The translations under genes were made by a program, and so were the position numbers. A model generated the notes under the pieces. The model was given only the letters and a program-made list of their open reading frames with translations, was not told the DNA's origin and made no database searches. A DNA stretch of 7,418 bases from Gammaproteobacteria bacterium (GTDB lineage: Bacteria > Pseudomonadota > Gammaproteobacteria > S012-40), in assembly GCA_026982215.1 (NCBI GenBank), contig JALSHN010000406.1:1-7418 (forward strand), given 5' to 3'. Shown here in pieces: positions 5,744 through 7,418 of the stretch; the first letter of the stretch is position 1, and every line of letters begins with the position of its first letter.

Positions 5744-6082
5744 ATGACCCTTGCCCAATTGTTGCAATTTCTCGATCAAAACCTCCCCTACGACTATCTT
5801 GTTGGAGAGGCGGAGGAAACCGTGGCGCGGGCCCTGGCCGGGGAACACCCCGATGCCCTGATTGGTGAGGTGATCGCCCTCATCGCCCGGGCCGCCGAGC
5901 GCCCCGAGGCGGAGGCCGTCATCGAACGGGCCGCGGCGGTCACCGCCCTGGGACCCATCCGCTTGAAATACATGGCCGACGATGCCCCGGTGGAGGGATT
6001 CCGCTTCATCGAGCGCACCATCCTCGGGATCGATGAGGCCTTCGATGCCGAGGCATTGGAGGCCAAACGGGGTGAGCGATGA
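5744..6082 (+). CDS. Uncharacterised 112-aa helical protein coupled to a fructosamine kinase
   Basis: I do not recognise this family. From the ATG at 5744 it is 112 aa, acidic and alanine/glutamate-rich, and looks mostly alpha-helical, with no signal peptide, membrane span or cysteine motif. Segments that look non-repetitive and possibly conserved are LLQFLDQNLPYDYLVGEAEE (about 6-25), ALGPIRLKYMADD (about 68-80) and GFRFIERTILGIDEAFDAE (about 85-103). A GGAGG (5726-5730) lies 13 nt before the ATG, rather far; an in-frame GTG at 5720 lacks any SD. The stop overlaps the next start as ATGA (6079-6082). That 4-bp overlap and the absence of a competing frame make it a real gene. A role beside the kinase is only inference. 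Confidence 0.8.
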   Translation: MTLAQLLQFLDQNLPYDYLVGEAEETVARALAGEHPDALIGEVIALIARAAERPEAEAVIERAAAVTALGPIRLKYMADDAPVEGFRFIERTILGIDEAFDAEALEAKRGER

Positions 6083-6957
6083 GCCTGTGGCCGGCCATCG
6101 AGCAGGCCATCGCCGCGGCCCAGGGCAGCGCCTTCCTCTTGGCCCGGCGCCAATCCGCCGGGGGTGGTTGTATCAACGAGGCCTGGATCCTGGAGGGCGA
6201 ACAGGGGGAGCGTTGGTTCCTCAAACTGAACGCCGCTCACCTGTTGGACATGTTCGAGGCCGAGGCCCACGGTCTGCAAGAACTCGCCAAAGGCGGTCTG
6301 CGGGTCCCCCGGCCGCTGGCCTGGGGCCAGGCTGCTGGGCGTGCCTATCTGGTGCTGGAATACCTCCCCCTCGGGGGGCGGGGCGACTCGGTGGCCCTGG
6401 GTGAGGGGCTGGCCCGCCAACACCAGGTGCAGGCCCCCCGCTTTGGTTGGCATCGGGACAACACCATCGGCGCCACCCCCCAGCCCAACGCCTGGCTGGA
6501 CGACTGGATCGCCTTCCTCCGTGAGCGTCGCCTGGGCCATCAGCTGGCCCTGGCCGCCGAGCAGGGTTACCGGGGGCCGTTGCAGGAGCGCGGGGCGCGG
6601 CTATTAGAGGAGCTGGAAGAATTTTTCGTCGGCTACACTCCCCAGCCTGCGCTGCTCCATGGTGATTTGTGGTCGGGCAACGTCGGCTACACCCGAGAGG
6701 GCGAGCCGGTGATCTTCGACCCGGCGGTCTATTATGGTGACCGCGAGGCCGACCTGGCGATGACCGAGCTGTTCGGCGGCTTCCCTCCCCAGTTCTACCA
6801 AGCCTACCGGGCCGTCGCTCCCCTCGACCCCGGTTATGCGGTGCGCCGCGAGCTCTACAACCTCTACCACATCCTCAACCACCTCAATCTCTTCGGCAGC
6901 GGTTATCTGCACCAGGCCGAGGCGATGATCGACCGTCTGCTGGCGGAGTTGGGATAG
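6079..6957 (+). CDS. Fructosamine kinase family protein (FN3K/YniA-like)
   Basis: 292 aa, the normal length for bacterial members of the fructosamine/ketosamine-3-kinase family, which has an APH-type protein-kinase-like fold. Visible features are the ATP-site lysine K49 in RWFLKL, the hinge-like segment AYLVLEYLPL (89-98), GWHRDNTIGATPQPN (123-137), the catalytic loop HGDLWSGN (194-201; catalytic D196, metal-binding N201), the metal-binding D214 in FDPAVYYGDREADLAMTELF, and YNLYHILNHLNLFGSGY near the C-terminus. Human FN3K phosphorylates sugars on glycated proteins so that they detach. Bacterial orthologues are thought to repair glycation or to phosphorylate small ketosamines; the actual substrate here is unknown. 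It is the only protein gene here that ends in TAG. It is translationally coupled to the 112-aa protein before it. Confidence 0.94.
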   Translation: MSLWPAIEQAIAAAQGSAFLLARRQSAGGGCINEAWILEGEQGERWFLKLNAAHLLDMFEAEAHGLQELAKGGLRVPRPLAWGQAAGRAYLVLEYLPLGGRGDSVALGEGLARQHQVQAPRFGWHRDNTIGATPQPNAWLDDWIAFLRERRLGHQLALAAEQGYRGPLQERGARLLEELEEFFVGYTPQPALLHGDLWSGNVGYTREGEPVIFDPAVYYGDREADLAMTELFGGFPPQFYQAYRAVAPLDPGYAVRRELYNLYHILNHLNLFGSGYLHQAEAMIDRLLAELG

Positions 6958-6988
6958 GGGTCTAAGCTGAATGGAGTCGCGAGGGCCT

Positions 6989-6994
6989 TATAAC
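6989..6994 (+). promoter_or_regulatory. Possible -10 element ahead of the DUF5335 gene
   Basis: TATAAC matches five of six bases of the sigma70 -10 and lies in the 96-bp gap after the kinase gene, giving a leader of roughly 50 nt. The -35 is weak (CTGAAT at 16 bp spacing). The -10 sits in the loop of a small inverted repeat, GGGCC (6983-6987) and GGCCC (6996-7000), which is not followed by a T-run and so does not look like a terminator. Confidence 0.3.
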
Positions 6995-7053
6995 CGGCCC
7001 AAAAGCCCCATTGGATATGCGTCACCCCTGTTCAAAGATGAGGAGAGAAGATC

Positions 7054-7401
7054 ATGGCCACACGTCAACTGGATCGCAGTGAATGGAAGGCCTATTTCGA
7101 CCGCGTCTCCAAGGCCCTGGGAGCCAAGCTGGTGGAGATCGAGGTGGCCAGCCTGGACATCGGTGACCAGGTGGAGGGCGAATGGATCCCCTTTATGGGC
7201 ATCACCTACGATCACAAGAACGACGTGGTGGAAGTGGCCTTGGAGGGTGTGGATCACTTGGTGCGCCGGCCTCAGGCGGTGTATGTGGACGAGGATGCCG
7301 CCGAGGGGCTGCGTTCGCTGGAGATCGTCGATGGCGACGGCCGCAAGCACCTGTTGACCCTCAAGACTCCCTTGGCCCTCCCCGCCCCCGAGCCGGCCTG
7401 A
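7054..7401 (+). CDS. DUF5335 family protein
   Basis: A 115-aa protein that fits the DUF5335 pattern. It has an N-terminal helix MATRQLDRSEWKAYFDRVSK, then LDIGDQ (34-39), EW (43-44), GITYD (49-53), EVALEGVDHLV (60-70) and a VYVDEDAAEGLRSLEIVDGD stretch, ending in a proline/alanine tail. It is predicted cytoplasmic, acidic and mixed alpha/beta. The molecular function of the family is not known to me. A strong AGGAG (7041-7045) lies 8 nt before the ATG. The 96-bp gap before it and its own SD suggest independent expression. Only 17 bases follow the stop and show nothing recognisable. Confidence 0.86.
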   Translation: MATRQLDRSEWKAYFDRVSKALGAKLVEIEVASLDIGDQVEGEWIPFMGITYDHKNDVVEVALEGVDHLVRRPQAVYVDEDAAEGLRSLEIVDGDGRKHLLTLKTPLALPAPEPA

Positions 7402-7418
7402 GGCCATAGAACCCTCCG

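Noticed and set aside
4621..5868. Long 415-aa plus-strand open frame
   Set aside because: It is out of frame with fau and the EVE gene, both of which show strong family motifs; the translation is low-complexity R/G/P/W typical of a shifted frame in GC-rich DNA.
6983..7000. Terminator after the fructosamine kinase gene
   Set aside because: The stem GGGCC/GGCCC is only 5 bp with an 8-nt loop and is followed by AAAAG, not a T-run on the plus strand.

Overview
This is a GC-rich (by eye, clearly above 60%), tightly packed chromosomal housekeeping segment. It most likely comes from a gammaproteobacterium. The order ubiI-ubiH-pepP-ygfB, divergent from a small coiled-coil gene, zapA, 6S RNA and fau, is the classical gammaproteobacterial arrangement (the same block is known in Escherichia and Pseudomonas). 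The GC content and the extra genes after fau would suit a Chromatiales- or Ectothiorhodospiraceae-like lineage, but that placement is inference.

Left arm (1-3758, minus strand). Transcription runs leftwards through an 88-aa uncharacterised protein, YgfB (UPF0149), Xaa-Pro aminopeptidase PepP, and the flavin monooxygenases UbiH and UbiI-like of aerobic ubiquinone synthesis. The last gene is cut by the window edge. Junctions are extremely tight: TGA directly followed by ATG, a 14-bp gap, then two 4-bp ATGA overlaps. This indicates one translationally coupled operon read from about 3790.

The divergent control region (about 3759-3848) carries a sigma70-like promoter for the right arm and a good -10 for the left arm. 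Their -35 zones overlap.

Right arm (3849-7401, plus strand). A short coiled-coil protein of the TIGR02449 type overlaps zapA (cell division). The roughly 240-bp gap after zapA holds 6S RNA (ssrS, about 4401-4583), recognised by its conserved loop-flanking sequences and long closing stem. It is followed by fau (5-formyltetrahydrofolate cyclo-ligase, TTG start), then an EVE-domain protein that overlaps fau by GTGA. After a 60-bp gap with a candidate promoter come an unrecognised 112-aa helical protein and a fructosamine-kinase-family protein joined by an ATGA overlap. Finally a free-standing DUF5335 protein lies behind a 96-bp gap.

No mobile elements, CRISPR arrays, tRNA or rRNA genes, or signs of recent transfer were seen. 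I found no convincing new multi-gene system. The points most worth a second look are the two uncharacterised small proteins, the nearly leaderless start of the zapA operon, and the 6S/fau junction.
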